This document shows, one piece after another, positions 36,843 through 46,388 of a stretch of DNA of 64,000 bases. Within the stretch, counting starts at the first letter, position 1; every line of letters starts with the position of its first letter. Both the position numbers and the translations under genes were made by a program. Source of the DNA: a bacterium (GTDB lineage: Bacteria; Bacillota; Bacilli; Lactobacillales; Streptococcaceae). The stretch lies in NCBI GenBank assembly GCA_905221435.1, contig CAJNDD010000006.1, positions 23,758 to 87,757 of the forward strand. Reading direction: 5' to 3'. The notes below the pieces were generated by a model. That model ran no database searches, was not told the DNA's origin, and saw only the letters and a program-made list of their open reading frames with translations.

Positions 36843-36978
36843 AAACAAATCTTCATTTTGAAAATCAACAAAAAAATGATATAATGGTAGGAAAAGATTC
36901 GGCTGAAAGTTTTAGAACTTTTAGAATAAGAGGGTAAACCTACCCTATAATCAAGATGAATTAAGTTTCGGAGGGAAA

Positions 36979-38640
36979 ATGAGTAATATCAGTTTAACAA
37001 CACTAGGTGGTGTACGAGAAAATGGGAAAAATATGTACATCGCTGAAATCGATGGTTCTATTTTTGTTTTGGATGCTGGGCTTAAATACCCTGAAAATGA
37101 ACAACTAGGTGTTGATGTCGTCATTCCAAATATGGACTACCTTTTTGAAAATAGCGATCGTATCGCAGGGGTCTTTTTGACCCACGGACATGCGGATGCC
37201 ATTGGTGCTCTGCCTTATCTTTTGGCAGAGGCTAAGGTGCCTGTGTTTGGTTCTGAGTTGACTATTGAGTTGGCCAAACTCTTTGTCAAAGGAAATGATA
37301 CGGTTAAGAAATTCAATGACTTCCATGTGATTGATGAAGATACAGAGATTGATTTTGGAGGGACTGTGGTTTCCTTCTTCCGTACAACTCACTCCATCCC
37401 AGAAAGTTTGGGAGTTGTCTTGAAAACAACTGAAGGTAGTATCGTTTATACAGGTGACTTCAAGTTTGACCAGACAGCCAGTAAATCCTATGCGACTGAT
37501 TTTGCTCGTTTGGCGGAGATTGGTCGCGAGGGTGTCTTAGCGCTCCTCAGTGATTCAGCCAATGCAGACAGCAATATCCAGGTGGCGAGTGAGAGCGAAG
37601 TTGGAGACGAAATTACCCAGACCATTGCGGACTGGGACGGTCGTATCATCGTTGCCGCAGTTGCCAGCAATCTCTCTCGTATCCAGCAAGTTTTTGATGC
37701 CGCTGCAGATACGGGTCGCCGAGTTGTTTTGACTGGATTTGATATTGAAAATATCGTTCGTACAGCGATTCGTCTTAAAAAATTGTCTCTAGCTAATGAA
37801 AGTCTTTTGATTAAACCAAAAGAAATGTCTCGTTTTGAAGACCATGAGTTGATCATCCTTGAGACTGGCCGTATGGGTGAGCCTATTAATGGGCTTCGCA
37901 AGATGTCCATCGGTCGCCACCGCTATGTGGAAATCAAAGATGGGGACTTGGTCTATATCGTAACGACTCCATCTATCGCCAAAGAAGCCGTTATGGCGCG
38001 TGTTGAAAACATGATCTACCAAGCTGGTGGTGTAGTGAAACTCATTACTCAAAGCTTGCGAGTATCCGGACACGGGAATGCGCGTGATTTGCAGTTGATG
38101 ATCAATCTTCTGCAGCCAAACTACCTCTTCCCTATCCAAGGGGAGTACCGTGAGTTAGATGCGCATGCCAAGGCTGCCATGGCAGTTGGGATGTTGCCAG
38201 AGCGCATTTTCATTCCTAAAAAGGGGACAACCATGTCTTATGAACATGGAGACTTTGTTCCAGCTGGAGCAGTTTCTGCAGGTGATGTCTTGATTGATGG
38301 AAATGCCATCGGGGATGTTGGAAATGTCGTCCTTCGTGACCGTAAAGTCTTGTCAGAGGATGGAATCTTTATCGTGGCGATCACTGTCAACCGTCGTGAG
38401 AAGAAAATTGTGGCCAAGGCTCGCGTCCATACACGTGGATTTGTTTATCTCAAGAAGAGTCGCGATATTCTCCGTGAAAGTTCAGAATTAATTAACCAAA
38501 CGGTAGAAGAGTATCTTCAAGGTGATGACTTTGATTGGGCAGATCTCAAAGGCAAGGTTCGTGACAATCTGACCAAGTACCTCTTTGATCAAACCAAGCG
38601 TCGCCCAGCAATCTTGCCAGTCGTGATGGAAGCAAAATAA
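36979..38640 (+). CDS. rnjB: ribonuclease J2
   Basis: A 553-residue RNase J family protein: metallo-beta-lactamase fold, beta-CASP domain and C-terminal domain. The usual HxHxDH zinc motif reads HGHADA at about residue 65-70, so the last His is Ala and the middle Glu is Ala. VSGHGNARDLQLMINLLQP, the late His motif, is kept. This pattern is normal for streptococcal/Bacillus J2, a weak nuclease that works with J1 (a separate gene) in mRNA decay and 5' maturation. A TGATATAATG promoter lies near 36875 and CGGAGGG precedes the ATG. A long leader of about 95 bases with TTTTAGAACTTTTAGAA could be a regulatory target. Confidence 0.92.
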   Translation: MSNISLTTLGGVRENGKNMYIAEIDGSIFVLDAGLKYPENEQLGVDVVIPNMDYLFENSDRIAGVFLTHGHADAIGALPYLLAEAKVPVFGSELTIELAKLFVKGNDTVKKFNDFHVIDEDTEIDFGGTVVSFFRTTHSIPESLGVVLKTTEGSIVYTGDFKFDQTASKSYATDFARLAEIGREGVLALLSDSANADSNIQVASESEVGDEITQTIADWDGRIIVAAVASNLSRIQQVFDAAADTGRRVVLTGFDIENIVRTAIRLKKLSLANESLLIKPKEMSRFEDHELIILETGRMGEPINGLRKMSIGRHRYVEIKDGDLVYIVTTPSIAKEAVMARVENMIYQAGGVVKLITQSLRVSGHGNARDLQLMINLLQPNYLFPIQGEYRELDAHAKAAMAVGMLPERIFIPKKGTTMSYEHGDFVPAGAVSAGDVLIDGNAIGDVGNVVLRDRKVLSEDGIFIVAITVNRREKKIVAKARVHTRGFVYLKKSRDILRESSELINQTVEEYLQGDDFDWADLKGKVRDNLTKYLFDQTKRRPAILPVVMEAK

Positions 38641-38658
38641 TAAGCAGAATACCTACAG

Positions 38659-38683
38659 AAAAAGTCGAAATTCGGCTTTTTCT
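38659..38683 (+). terminator. intrinsic terminator of rnjB
   Basis: AAAAGTCGAA pairs with TTCGGCTTTT around AT, then T/C-rich sequence. It lies only 26 bases before the estA start. Confidence 0.7.
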
Positions 38684-38708
38684 TATAGAATAGTAAAAGG
38701 AGACAACC

Positions 38709-39488
38709 ATGGCAGTTATGAATATCGAGTATTACTCAGAAGTTTTGGATATGGAGTGGGGCGTTACCGTGCTCTATCCGGATGCCAGTCGGGTGACTGA
38801 ACCAGATTGCACAGATATTCCTGTTCTTTATCTTTTGCACGGAATGTCAGGAAACCAAAATAGCTGGCTCAAACGTACCAATGTCGAACGCTTGTTGCGT
38901 GGAACCAATCTCATTGTCATTATGCCCAATACTAGCAATGGCTGGTACACAGATACTCAGTATGGCTATAACTACTATACTGCTCTAGCAGAAGAACTCC
39001 CCCAAGTCATGAAGCGCTTCTTCCCCAATATGACCAGCAAGCGAGAAAAGACCTTTATTGCAGGCCTCTCCATGGGTGGCTATGGTTCCTTCAAGCTAGC
39101 TCTAGCAACTGATCGTTTTTCTCACGCAGCTAGTTTTTCTGGTGCGCTCAGTTTTCAAGAATTTTCTCCCGAAAGTCAGGATCTGGGATCACTTGCCTAC
39201 TGGCGAGGAGTTTTTGGAGAAATCAAAGACTGGACAGCTAGCCCTCATTCGCTTGAAACTATCGCTGCGAAATCGGATAAAAAGACCAAACTATGGGCTT
39301 GGTGTGGGGAGCAAGACTATCTCTACTCTGTCAATAATCTCGCAGTGAAAAACCTCAAAAAACTTGGTTTTGAGGTGACCTATAGTCATAGTCCAGGTAA
39401 GCACGAGTGGTACTACTGGGAAAAACAATTGGAGCGTTTTTTAGCTACATTACCAATTGACTTTGTTTTGGAAGAGCGCTTATCTTAG
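38709..39488 (+). CDS. estA: EstA tributyrin-type esterase
   Basis: A 259-residue esterase of the S-formylglutathione-hydrolase/antigen-85-like family (PF00756). [14 protein letters not shown] is the oxyanion region. The nucleophile elbow is [14 protein letters not shown] (Ser at about 120), Asp lies near CGEQDYLY and His in [14 protein letters not shown]. In pneumococcus the homologue acts on short-chain esters and can remove O-acetyl groups from sialic acid. No signal peptide is present. AAAAGGAGACAACC precedes the ATG. It is the third member of this hydrolase family in the window, with the pair at 12090-13675. Confidence 0.88.
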   Translation: MAVMNIEYYSEVLDMEWGVTVLYPDASRVTEPDCTDIPVLYLLHGMSGNQNSWLKRTNVERLLRGTNLIVIMPNTSNGWYTDTQYGYNYYTALAEELPQVMKRFFPNMTSKREKTFIAGLSMGGYGSFKLALATDRFSHAASFSGALSFQEFSPESQDLGSLAYWRGVFGEIKDWTASPHSLETIAAKSDKKTKLWAWCGEQDYLYSVNNLAVKNLKKLGFEVTYSHSPGKHEWYYWEKQLERFLATLPIDFVLEERLS

Positions 39489-39523
39489 TTTTAGATTTCT
39501 TTCAGCTTTCTTCAGTAAAATAG

Positions 39524-39575
39524 AGAATCTATCTTGAACAAGGAGAATATGATTTCAAGATAGGTTCTTATTTTT
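39524..39575 (+). terminator. long-stem intrinsic terminator
   Basis: AGAATCTATCTTGAA (39524-39538) pairs with TTCAAGATAGGTTCT (39554-39568), one mismatch, then TATTTTT. It ends estA and lies just before the metalloprotease ribosome site. Confidence 0.75.
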
Positions 39576-39592
39576 ATGAAAGGTGGAGCGTC

Positions 39593-40294
39593 ATGTTCTG
39601 GATTATTCGATTATTCTTCCGATTTCTTTTGGGAATTTGGCGTTTCTTCTGGCGTCTGGTTTGGACTGTGGTCATTCTACTTCTCATTGCTTTTGGAGTG
39701 GTTTGGTATCTGACAGGTGATTTTCATTCTGCGGTCAATCAGGTTGAAAAAATGAGCCAGATTGGTCAAGGTGGCTGGAATCAGTGGCAGGAGACGGGAA
39801 CGCTGGAAGTCTTATCTCAAACAGACAGTCACCAACATGCAGAAGGCAAGTGGGCTCAGGCCTCAGCTCGCATCTATATTGAGCCTCAAATGGATGAGAC
39901 CTTCCAAGGTGCCTATGCAGAAGCTATAAAAAACTGGAATCAAACGGGAGCCTTTACCTTTGAGGTGGTTGCGGATCCTAGTCAGGCAGATATTGTGGCA
40001 AGTGAGATGAATGATGGCTCGACCGCTGTAGCAGGTCAAGCCGAGAGTCAAACCAATTTGTTAACCAATCAATTTATATCTGTAACAGTTCGCCTGAATC
40101 ACTATTATCTATCCAATCCAAACTATGGTTATTCTTATGAACGAATCGTGCACACGGCGGAGCACGAGCTGGGGCATGCCATCGGATTGGACCATACCAA
40201 CGAAACTTCTGTTATGCAGCCAGCAGGTTCCTACTATGGAATTCAGCCTCGGGATGTGACAGCTGTTCAAGAACTCTATACCAGTAGCGACTAG
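39593..40294 (+). CDS. membrane-anchored matrixin-like zinc metalloprotease
   Basis: A 233-residue protein with one N-terminal membrane helix (about 12-40, rich in F, W and L) and an extracellular metzincin-like domain. The zinc motif is the complete [11 protein letters not shown] (about 186-196), followed by a probable Met-turn at SVMQP. Phe/Trp clustering in the anchor is marked. The domain ends at residue 233 with no cell-wall signal, so it should face outward as a small membrane-tethered protease. GAAAGGTGGAGCGTC precedes the ATG. The target is unknown; processing of a surface protein or peptide is likely by analogy. Confidence 0.85.
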   Translation: MFWIIRLFFRFLLGIWRFFWRLVWTVVILLLIAFGVVWYLTGDFHSAVNQVEKMSQIGQGGWNQWQETGTLEVLSQTDSHQHAEGKWAQASARIYIEPQMDETFQGAYAEAIKNWNQTGAFTFEVVADPSQADIVASEMNDGSTAVAGQAESQTNLLTNQFISVTVRLNHYYLSNPNYGYSYERIVHTAEHELGHAIGLDHTNETSVMQPAGSYYGIQPRDVTAVQELYTSSD

Positions 40295-40322
40295 ATGAAG
40301 TTGGTGCAATCCGAAATGAAAT

Positions 40323-40359
40323 CAAAGCTCCTCCAACAAGTGATTGGTGGGGCTTTTTG
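40323..40359 (+). terminator. intrinsic terminator of the metalloprotease gene
   Basis: CAAAGCTCCTCCA pairs with TGGTGGGGCTTTTTG around a 9-11 base loop, ending in a T-run. Confidence 0.75.
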
Positions 40360-40380
40360 TTCGTCCTGTTACTTCCTTTT

Positions 40381-40389
40381 TGCTATAAT
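40381..40389 (+). promoter_or_regulatory. uvrC extended -10 promoter, possible leaderless start
   Basis: TGCTATAAT, a perfect extended -10, ends only 6 bases before the uvrC ATG at 40396, so transcription would start at or next to the A of the start codon. No good -35 and no ribosome site are visible. Confidence 0.65.
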
Positions 40390-40395
40390 GGAACT

Positions 40396-42243
40396 ATGAA
40401 TAACTTGATCAAATCAAAACTAGAGCTCTTACCGACTAGTCCCGGTTGCTACATTCACAAGGATAAAAATGGCACCATTATCTATGTAGGAAAGGCTAAA
40501 AATCTGCGCAATCGCGTGAGGTCCTATTTTCGTGGAAGTCATGATACCAAGACGGAGGCTCTGGTATCTGAAATTGTAGATTTTGAATTTATCGTCACTG
40601 AGTCCAATATTGAGGCACTTCTCCTAGAAATCAACCTCATCAAGGAAAATAAGCCTAAGTACAATATCATGCTCAAGGATGACAAGTCTTATCCCTTCAT
40701 CAAAATCACCAATGAGCGCTATCCTCGTTTAATTATCACCCGTCAGGTCAAAAAGGACGGCGGTCTCTACTTTGGCCCCTATCCAGATGTGGGGGCAGCC
40801 AATGAAATCAAGCGACTACTGGATCGGATTTTCCCTTTTCGTAAGTGCACCAATCCACCGTCTAAGGTTTGTTTTTACTACCATATCGGCCAGTGTATGG
40901 CCCACACCATTTGTAAGAAAGATGAGTCCTATTTCAAGTCCATGGCTCAGGAGGTTTCTGATTTCCTAAAAGGACAGGATGACAAAATCATCGATGACCT
41001 CAAGGGTAAGATGGCAAAGGCAGCTCAAAGTATGGAGTTCGAACGTGCGGCGGAATACCGTGACCTGATTCAGGCCATTGGAACGCTTCGGACCAAGCAA
41101 CGGGTCATGGCTAAAGATTTGCAAAATCGTGACGTCTTTGGCTACTATGTGGACAAGGGCTGGATGTGCGTGCAGGTTTTCTTTGTTCGTCAGGGAAAAC
41201 TTATCGAGCGGGATGTCAATCTTTTCCCCTACTACAATGATCCAGATGAGGACTTTTTGACCTATGTGGGACAATTCTATCAAGAAAAATCTCATCTAGT
41301 TCCCAATGAGGTATTGATTCCGCAGGATATTGACGAAGAAGCTGTCAAGGCCTTGGTGGATACCAAGATTATCAAACCTCAGCGTGGAGAGAAAAAACAA
41401 CTGGTCAATCTGGCCATAAAAAATGCTCGTGTTAGTCTGGAGCAGAAGTTCAATCTGCTAGAAAAATCAGTTGAAAAGACCCAAGGAGCTATTGAAAATC
41501 TAGGACGCTTGCTCCAAATCCCGACTCCGGTTCGTATCGAGTCCTTTGATAACTCTAATATCATGGGAACTAGCCCTGTTTCAGCTATGGTGGTTTTTGT
41601 CAATGGTAAACCGAGTAAGAAGGATTACCGTAAGTACAAGATAAAAACGGTTGTCGGTCCAGATGACTATGCTAGTATGCGTGAGGTTATTCGCAGACGT
41701 TATGGTCGAGTACAACGTGAGGCTTTGACTCCACCAGATTTGATTGTCATCGATGGGGGACAAGGTCAGGTCAATATCGCCAAGCAAGTCATCCAAGAAG
41801 AGCTAGGTTTGGATATCCCAATTGCAGGTCTGCAAAAGAATGACAAGCACCAAACCCATGAACTGCTCTTTGGAGATCCACTGGAAGTGGTGGAGTTGTC
41901 TCGCAATTCTCAAGAATTTTTCCTGCTTCAACGCATCCAAGATGAGGTGCACCGCTTTGCTATCACCTTCCACCGCCAACTGCGCTCAAAAAATTCCTTT
42001 TCTTCACAACTGGATGGGATTGACGGTCTGGGACCTAAACGCAAACAGAATCTCATGAAGCATTTTAAATCTCTCACTAAAATCAAGGAAGCTAGTGTGG
42101 ATGAAATTGTCGAAGTGGGTGTACCAAGAACAGTCGCAGAAGCTGTGCAGAGAAAGTTGAACCCTCAGGAAGAAGTGGAATTAGCTCAAGTAGCGGAAGA
42201 GAGAGTAGATTACCAAACGGAAGGAAACTATCATGAACCATAA
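40396..42243 (+). CDS. uvrC: excinuclease ABC subunit UvrC
   Basis: A 615-residue dual-incision nuclease for nucleotide excision repair. GIY-YIG domain at the N terminus ([29 protein letters not shown]), Cys-rich segment [17 protein letters not shown], UvrB-binding UVR motif [14 protein letters not shown] (about 205-220), RNase H-like nuclease domain ([24 protein letters not shown]) and C-terminal helix-hairpin-helix ([18 protein letters not shown]). ATG 40396 ([12 protein letters not shown]) is the family start; an in-frame ATG at 40357 precedes the promoter. It overlaps the next phosphoesterase gene by 11 bases. Confidence 0.95.
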   Translation: MNNLIKSKLELLPTSPGCYIHKDKNGTIIYVGKAKNLRNRVRSYFRGSHDTKTEALVSEIVDFEFIVTESNIEALLLEINLIKENKPKYNIMLKDDKSYPFIKITNERYPRLIITRQVKKDGGLYFGPYPDVGAANEIKRLLDRIFPFRKCTNPPSKVCFYYHIGQCMAHTICKKDESYFKSMAQEVSDFLKGQDDKIIDDLKGKMAKAAQSMEFERAAEYRDLIQAIGTLRTKQRVMAKDLQNRDVFGYYVDKGWMCVQVFFVRQGKLIERDVNLFPYYNDPDEDFLTYVGQFYQEKSHLVPNEVLIPQDIDEEAVKALVDTKIIKPQRGEKKQLVNLAIKNARVSLEQKFNLLEKSVEKTQGAIENLGRLLQIPTPVRIESFDNSNIMGTSPVSAMVVFVNGKPSKKDYRKYKIKTVVGPDDYASMREVIRRRYGRVQREALTPPDLIVIDGGQGQVNIAKQVIQEELGLDIPIAGLQKNDKHQTHELLFGDPLEVVELSRNSQEFFLLQRIQDEVHRFAITFHRQLRSKNSFSSQLDGIDGLGPKRKQNLMKHFKSLTKIKEASVDEIVEVGVPRTVAEAVQRKLNPQEEVELAQVAEERVDYQTEGNYHEP

Positions 42244-43087
42244 AATCGCAATTTTATCAGATATTCATGGCAATGCAACGGCACTAGAATCAGTGATTGC
42301 AGATGCTAAAACTCAAGGAGTCAGTGAATATTGGCTTCTGGGAGATATTTTTCTACCTGGTCCAGGTGCAAATGACTTGGTCGCTCTGTTAAAGAAACTT
42401 CCTATCACAGCAAGTGTTCGAGGCAATTGGGATGATTGTGTCTTAGAGGCTTTAGATGGGCTATATGGCTTAGAAGACCCACAGGAAGTCCAGCTCATGC
42501 GATTGACCCAGTTTTTGATGGAGCGAATGGATCCTGAAACGATTGACTGGCTACGAAACTTACCTATGCTAGAAAAGAAAGAAATTGATGGGCTGCGCTT
42601 TTCTCTTTCTCATAATTTGCCAAATAAGAACTATGGTGGTGACTTGTCTGTTGGGAATAACACAGATAAATTTGACCAACTCCTAGGTGAGGAAACAGAC
42701 GTGGCAGTCTATGGCCATGTCCACAAGCAGTTGCTTCGTTACGGCAGTCAAGGGCAACAAATCATCAATCCAGGTACGATTGGCATGCCCTATTTTGATT
42801 GGGAGGCGTTAAAAAATCACCGTGCCCAGTATGCCGTGATAGAAGTGGAAGATGGGGAATTGGTAAATATTCTATTCCGAAAAGTTTCCTACGATTATGA
42901 AGCAGAGTTAGAATTGGCCAAGTCTAAGGACCTTCCTTTTATCGAAATGTATGAAGAACTACGTCGAGATGACAACTATCGAGGGCACAATCTGGAACTT
43001 TTAGCTAGTTTAATTGAAAAGCATGGGTATGTAGAGGATGTGAAGGAATTTTTGGAGGCTATAAAGTCAGAATATAAGATAGACTAG
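42233..43087 (+). CDS. metallophosphoesterase, calcineurin-like (paralogue 2)
   Basis: A 284-residue phosphoesterase with LSDIHGN, GDIFLPG, GNWDD, HN and GHVHKQ metal-site motifs in the same positions as the paralogue at 26634-27485, and the same C-terminal helical tail of about 80 residues. It begins inside the last codons of uvrC (GGAAACTATC upstream), so it is translationally coupled to DNA repair in this operon, though a functional link is not shown. Activity on phosphodiesters, phosphoproteins or nucleotides is possible. After the stop, 43090-43200 contains an imperfect GGAAC/GTTCC hairpin that may terminate. Confidence 0.8.
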   Translation: MNHKIAILSDIHGNATALESVIADAKTQGVSEYWLLGDIFLPGPGANDLVALLKKLPITASVRGNWDDCVLEALDGLYGLEDPQEVQLMRLTQFLMERMDPETIDWLRNLPMLEKKEIDGLRFSLSHNLPNKNYGGDLSVGNNTDKFDQLLGEETDVAVYGHVHKQLLRYGSQGQQIINPGTIGMPYFDWEALKNHRAQYAVIEVEDGELVNILFRKVSYDYEAELELAKSKDLPFIEMYEELRRDDNYRGHNLELLASLIEKHGYVEDVKEFLEAIKSEYKID

Positions 43088-43257
43088 TTTCCTTAAGCAA
43101 CTGAAAATTAGTTGGAACTAGATGGGGAACTTGATTGAAATGATGGACTTCGTTTGGTGGCTCATCCTTGTTCCAATTTCTTTCTATGAAAAATCTCTGC
43201 AAGCTCTTTCAAAATATGGTAGAATGGATGCAGTAGAATTAGAAAAGGAAATCGATT

Positions 43258-43863
43258 ATGAAATTTCTTGAATTAAATAAAAAACGTCATGCGACTAAGC
43301 ATTTCACTGATAAGCCGGTGGATCCCAAAGATGTGCGTACGGCTATCGAAATCGCAACTTTAGCTCCAAGCGCCCACAACAGCCAACCTTGGAAATTTGT
43401 GGTGGTTCGTGAGAAAAATGCTGAATTGGCAAAATTGGCTTATGGTTCGAACTTTGAGCAGGTGTCATCAGCACCTGTAACCATTGCCTTGTTTACCGAT
43501 ACAGACCTTGCCAAACGCGCTCGCAAGATTGCCCGTGTTGGTGGTGCAAATAATTTCTCAGAAGAGCAACTTCAATACTTTATGAAAAATTTGCCTGCTG
43601 AGTTTGCGCGTTACAGTGAGCAACAAGTCAGTGACTACCTAGCCCTCAATGCAGGTTTGGTTGCTATGAACTTGGTTCTCGCTCTGACAGACCAAGGAAT
43701 CGGCTCTAACATTATCCTTGGATTTGATAAATCAAAAGCCAACGAAGTTTTGGACATTGAAGACCGTTTCCGCCCAGAACTCTTGATTACAGTGGGTTAC
43801 ACAGACGAGAAATTAGAACCAAGCTACCGCTTGCCAGTGGATGAAATCATCGAGAAAAGATAG
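43258..43863 (+). CDS. nitroreductase family protein
   Basis: A 201-residue FMN-dependent NAD(P)H oxidoreductase. KRHATKHFTDKPV opens the family, LAPSAHNSQPWKFVVV (about 33-48) binds FMN, VAMNLVLALTDQGIGSN (about 133-150) follows and DEDRF/VGYTDE-type segments close it. It could act on quinones, nitro compounds or flavins; the physiological substrate is unknown. AAAAGGAAATCGATT precedes the ATG, and TAGAAT at about 43222 is a candidate -10. pepV follows after 12 bases, so they are co-transcribed. Confidence 0.87.
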   Translation: MKFLELNKKRHATKHFTDKPVDPKDVRTAIEIATLAPSAHNSQPWKFVVVREKNAELAKLAYGSNFEQVSSAPVTIALFTDTDLAKRARKIARVGGANNFSEEQLQYFMKNLPAEFARYSEQQVSDYLALNAGLVAMNLVLALTDQGIGSNIILGFDKSKANEVLDIEDRFRPELLITVGYTDEKLEPSYRLPVDEIIEKR

Positions 43864-43875
43864 AAAGAAGAAAAA

Positions 43876-45276
43876 ATGACAGCAATTGATTTTACAGCAG
43901 AAGTAGAAAAACGCAAAAAAGACCTCTTGGCTGACTTGTTTAGCCTTTTGGAAATCAACTCAGAACGTGATGATAGCAAGGTAGATGCGCAGCATCCATT
44001 TGGACCTGGGCCGGTAAAAGCCTTGGAAAAATTCCTTGAAATCGCAGACCGTGATGGCTATCCAACTAAGAATGTTGATAACTATGCAGGACATTTTGAG
44101 TTTGGTGAAGGAGAAGAAGTTCTCGGAATCTTTGCCCACATGGACGTGGTGCCAGCTGGTAGCGGTTGGGACACAGATCCATACACACCAACTATCAAAG
44201 ACGGTCGCCTTTATGCGCGTGGAGCTTCAGATGACAAGGGACCTACAACAGCTTGTTACTATGGCTTGAAAATCATCAAAGAATTGGGCCTTCCAACTTC
44301 TAAGAAAGTTCGCTTCATCGTCGGAACAGACGAAGAATCAGGCTGGGCAGATATGGACTACTACTTTGAACATGTAGGACTTGCGAAACCAGACTTTGGT
44401 TTCTCTCCAGATGCTGAATTTCCTATCATCAATGGTGAAAAAGGAAACATCACTGAATATCTTCACTTTGCAGGTGAAAATGCAGGCGCTGCCCGTCTTC
44501 ACAGCTTCACAGGTGGATTGCGTGAAAACATGGTACCTGAATCAGCAACAGCAGTCGTTTCAGGTGACTTGGATGACTTGCAAGCTAAACTAGATGCCTT
44601 TGTTGCAGAGCACAAACTTAGAGGAGAACTCCAAGAAGAAAACGGTCAGTACAAGGTGACTGTGATTGGTAAATCAGCTCATGGTGCGCTGCCTGCTTCA
44701 GGTGTTAATGGTGCGACCTACCTTGCCCTTTTCCTCAGTCAGTTTGACTTTGCAGGACCTGCAAAAGACTACCTTGACATCGCTGGTAAGATTCTCTTGA
44801 ACGACCATGAGGGTACAAATCTTAAGGTTGCTCATGTGGATAAAAAGATGGGTGCCCTTTCTATGAATGCCGGTGTCTTCCGCTTTGATGAAACAAGTGC
44901 TGACAATACGATTGCTCTTAACTTCCGTTATCCAAAAGGAACAAGTCCAGAACAAATCAAGTCAATCCTTGAAAACTTGCCAGTTGCTTCTATTAGTCTT
45001 TCTGAACACGGCCACACCCCTCACTATGTACCAATGGAAGATCCACTTGTGCAAACCTTGTTGAATGTCTATGAAAAACAAACTGGACTTCAAGGTCATG
45101 AACAAGTCATCGGTGGTGGGACCTTTGGTCGCTTGCTGGAACGTGGGGTTGCCTACGGTGCCATGTTCCCAGACTCTATTGACACCATGCATCAAGCAAA
45201 TGAATTTATCGCCTTGGACGATCTCTTCCGAGCAGCAGCAATCTATGCAGAAGCTATTTACGAATTGATCAAATAA
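43876..45276 (+). CDS. pepV: dipeptidase PepV (M20 family)
   Basis: A 466-residue zinc dipeptidase. First metal motif IFAHMDVVPAGSGWDTDPYTP (about 90-110), bridging Asp in GASDDKGPT, general base region VGTDEESGWADMDYY (about 153), and a late His in MHQANEFIALDD. The lid domain lies between about 190 and 380. It releases amino acids from a wide range of dipeptides at the end of peptide use. AAGAAGAAAAA precedes the ATG. Codon usage is that of a well-expressed gene. A terminator follows. Confidence 0.93.
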   Translation: MTAIDFTAEVEKRKKDLLADLFSLLEINSERDDSKVDAQHPFGPGPVKALEKFLEIADRDGYPTKNVDNYAGHFEFGEGEEVLGIFAHMDVVPAGSGWDTDPYTPTIKDGRLYARGASDDKGPTTACYYGLKIIKELGLPTSKKVRFIVGTDEESGWADMDYYFEHVGLAKPDFGFSPDAEFPIINGEKGNITEYLHFAGENAGAARLHSFTGGLRENMVPESATAVVSGDLDDLQAKLDAFVAEHKLRGELQEENGQYKVTVIGKSAHGALPASGVNGATYLALFLSQFDFAGPAKDYLDIAGKILLNDHEGTNLKVAHVDKKMGALSMNAGVFRFDETSADNTIALNFRYPKGTSPEQIKSILENLPVASISLSEHGHTPHYVPMEDPLVQTLLNVYEKQTGLQGHEQVIGGGTFGRLLERGVAYGAMFPDSIDTMHQANEFIALDDLFRAAAIYAEAIYELIK

Positions 45277-45282
45277 AGCTAT

Positions 45283-45316
45283 AGAAGTCTGAGATTTTAT
45301 GCTTAGACTTCTTTTG
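45283..45316 (+). terminator. intrinsic terminator after pepV
   Basis: AGAAGTCTGAG and CTTAGACTTCT pair around ATTTTATG, then a T-run. The next gene starts 14 bases later with no promoter visible between, so its expression may depend on read-through. Confidence 0.7.
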
Positions 45317-45329
45317 GGAGGGAAAACAG

Positions 45330-45920
45330 ATGTCTCAAATCGAAAGAATCAAGCAGGCCATTATGGTGGATCCACAGAATGCCAGCTATACAGAACGCGG
45401 AATCGAACCTCTCTTTGCGGCGCCAAAGACTGCTCGCATCAATATTGTCGGACAAGCTCCGGGCTTTAAAACGCAAGAAGCTGGAATTTACTGGAAGGAT
45501 AAGAGTGGTGATCGTCTGCGTGAGTGGTTAGGTGTTGATGAAGACACCTTTTACAATTCAGGTTATTTTGCAGTTCTGCCAATGGATTTTTACTTTCCTG
45601 GACATGGCAAGTCAGGCGACCTTCCACCTCGTACAGGTTTTGCCGAAAAATGGCACCCACAACTCCTCAAGGAATGTCCCAATATTAAATTGACCCTCTT
45701 GATTGGCCAATATGCCCAAGCTTACTATTTACATGAGAAAGTTAGTGGCAAGGTAACAGAGCGGGTAAAACGCTACAAAGACTATCTACCAGAATTTTTC
45801 CCTCTGGTGCACCCGTCACCACGAAATCAAATCTGGATAGCTAAAAATCCTTGGTTTGAGGCAGAAGTGGTGCCAGAATTGAAAAAAAGAATTAAAGCTA
45901 TTTTAGGAGAAAAAGAATGA
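45330..45920 (+). CDS. uracil-DNA glycosylase superfamily protein
   Basis: A 196-residue protein with the UDG-superfamily layout: NIVGQAPGFKTQEAG (motif 1, GQAPG, about 38), PMDFYFPGHGKSGDLPPR, LLIGQYAQAYYL and the late motif LVHPSPRNQIW (about 170). Residues of the classical catalytic pair (Asp-His of family 1) are not all evident, so the substrate may be a damaged base other than uracil or the fold may be reused. GGGAGGG precedes the ATG. Overlaps the rhodanese gene by ATGA. Cytoplasmic. Confidence 0.8.
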   Translation: MSQIERIKQAIMVDPQNASYTERGIEPLFAAPKTARINIVGQAPGFKTQEAGIYWKDKSGDRLREWLGVDEDTFYNSGYFAVLPMDFYFPGHGKSGDLPPRTGFAEKWHPQLLKECPNIKLTLLIGQYAQAYYLHEKVSGKVTERVKRYKDYLPEFFPLVHPSPRNQIWIAKNPWFEAEVVPELKKRIKAILGEKE

Positions 45921-46204
45921 AAGAAATTACCTTTGACGCATTTTACCAGCTTTATCAAAATGAGAAACTTTCTCTAGTGGACGTGAGAGAAGTAGAAGAG
46001 TTCGAGACGCTTCATTTAGAAGGTGCTCAGAACCTACCACTTAGTCAATTAGCTGATATCTATGATCAATTGGACAAGGACCAGTTGCATTATGTCATTT
46101 GCAAATCTGGGATGAGGTCAGCTCGTGCTTGCCAATTCTTAGAGGAACATGGATACAAGGTCATCAATGTCCAAGGTGGAATGACGGCCTTTGAAAATCT
46201 TTAA
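45917..46204 (+). CDS. single-domain rhodanese-like protein
   Basis: A 95-residue rhodanese. VDVREVEEFETLHLEGAQNLPLSQL is the fold core, and the active-site loop is CKSGMRS with the catalytic Cys at about residue 65. It can carry a persulfide and pass sulfur to acceptors. It lies in an operon with the UDG-like gene by ATGA overlap. The streptococcal ThiI in this window lacks its own rhodanese domain, so a stand-alone rhodanese could serve as partner, but nothing at this locus proves it. Confidence 0.88.
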   Translation: MKEITFDAFYQLYQNEKLSLVDVREVEEFETLHLEGAQNLPLSQLADIYDQLDKDQLHYVICKSGMRSARACQFLEEHGYKVINVQGGMTAFENL

Positions 46205-46230
46205 ACCTCTATGGCGATAGATCCTAATCT

Positions 46231-46270
46231 TCCCTTGCTCGGTTCCAACTGAGTGAGGGATTTTGTTTTT
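46231..46270 (+). terminator. intrinsic terminator
   Basis: TCCCTTGCTCGGTT pairs with AACTGAGTGAGGGA across CC, followed by TTTTGTTTTT. Confidence 0.7.
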
Positions 46271-46388
46271 AGATAATTCTTATTTTTAAAAATATTGAAA
46301 ACATTCAATGATTAATTTTGGATACTTTTTTCAGAGTCTGAATCATGGTATACTAGGTCAGTATTTTAGAAATATGAAGGAGATTTTT

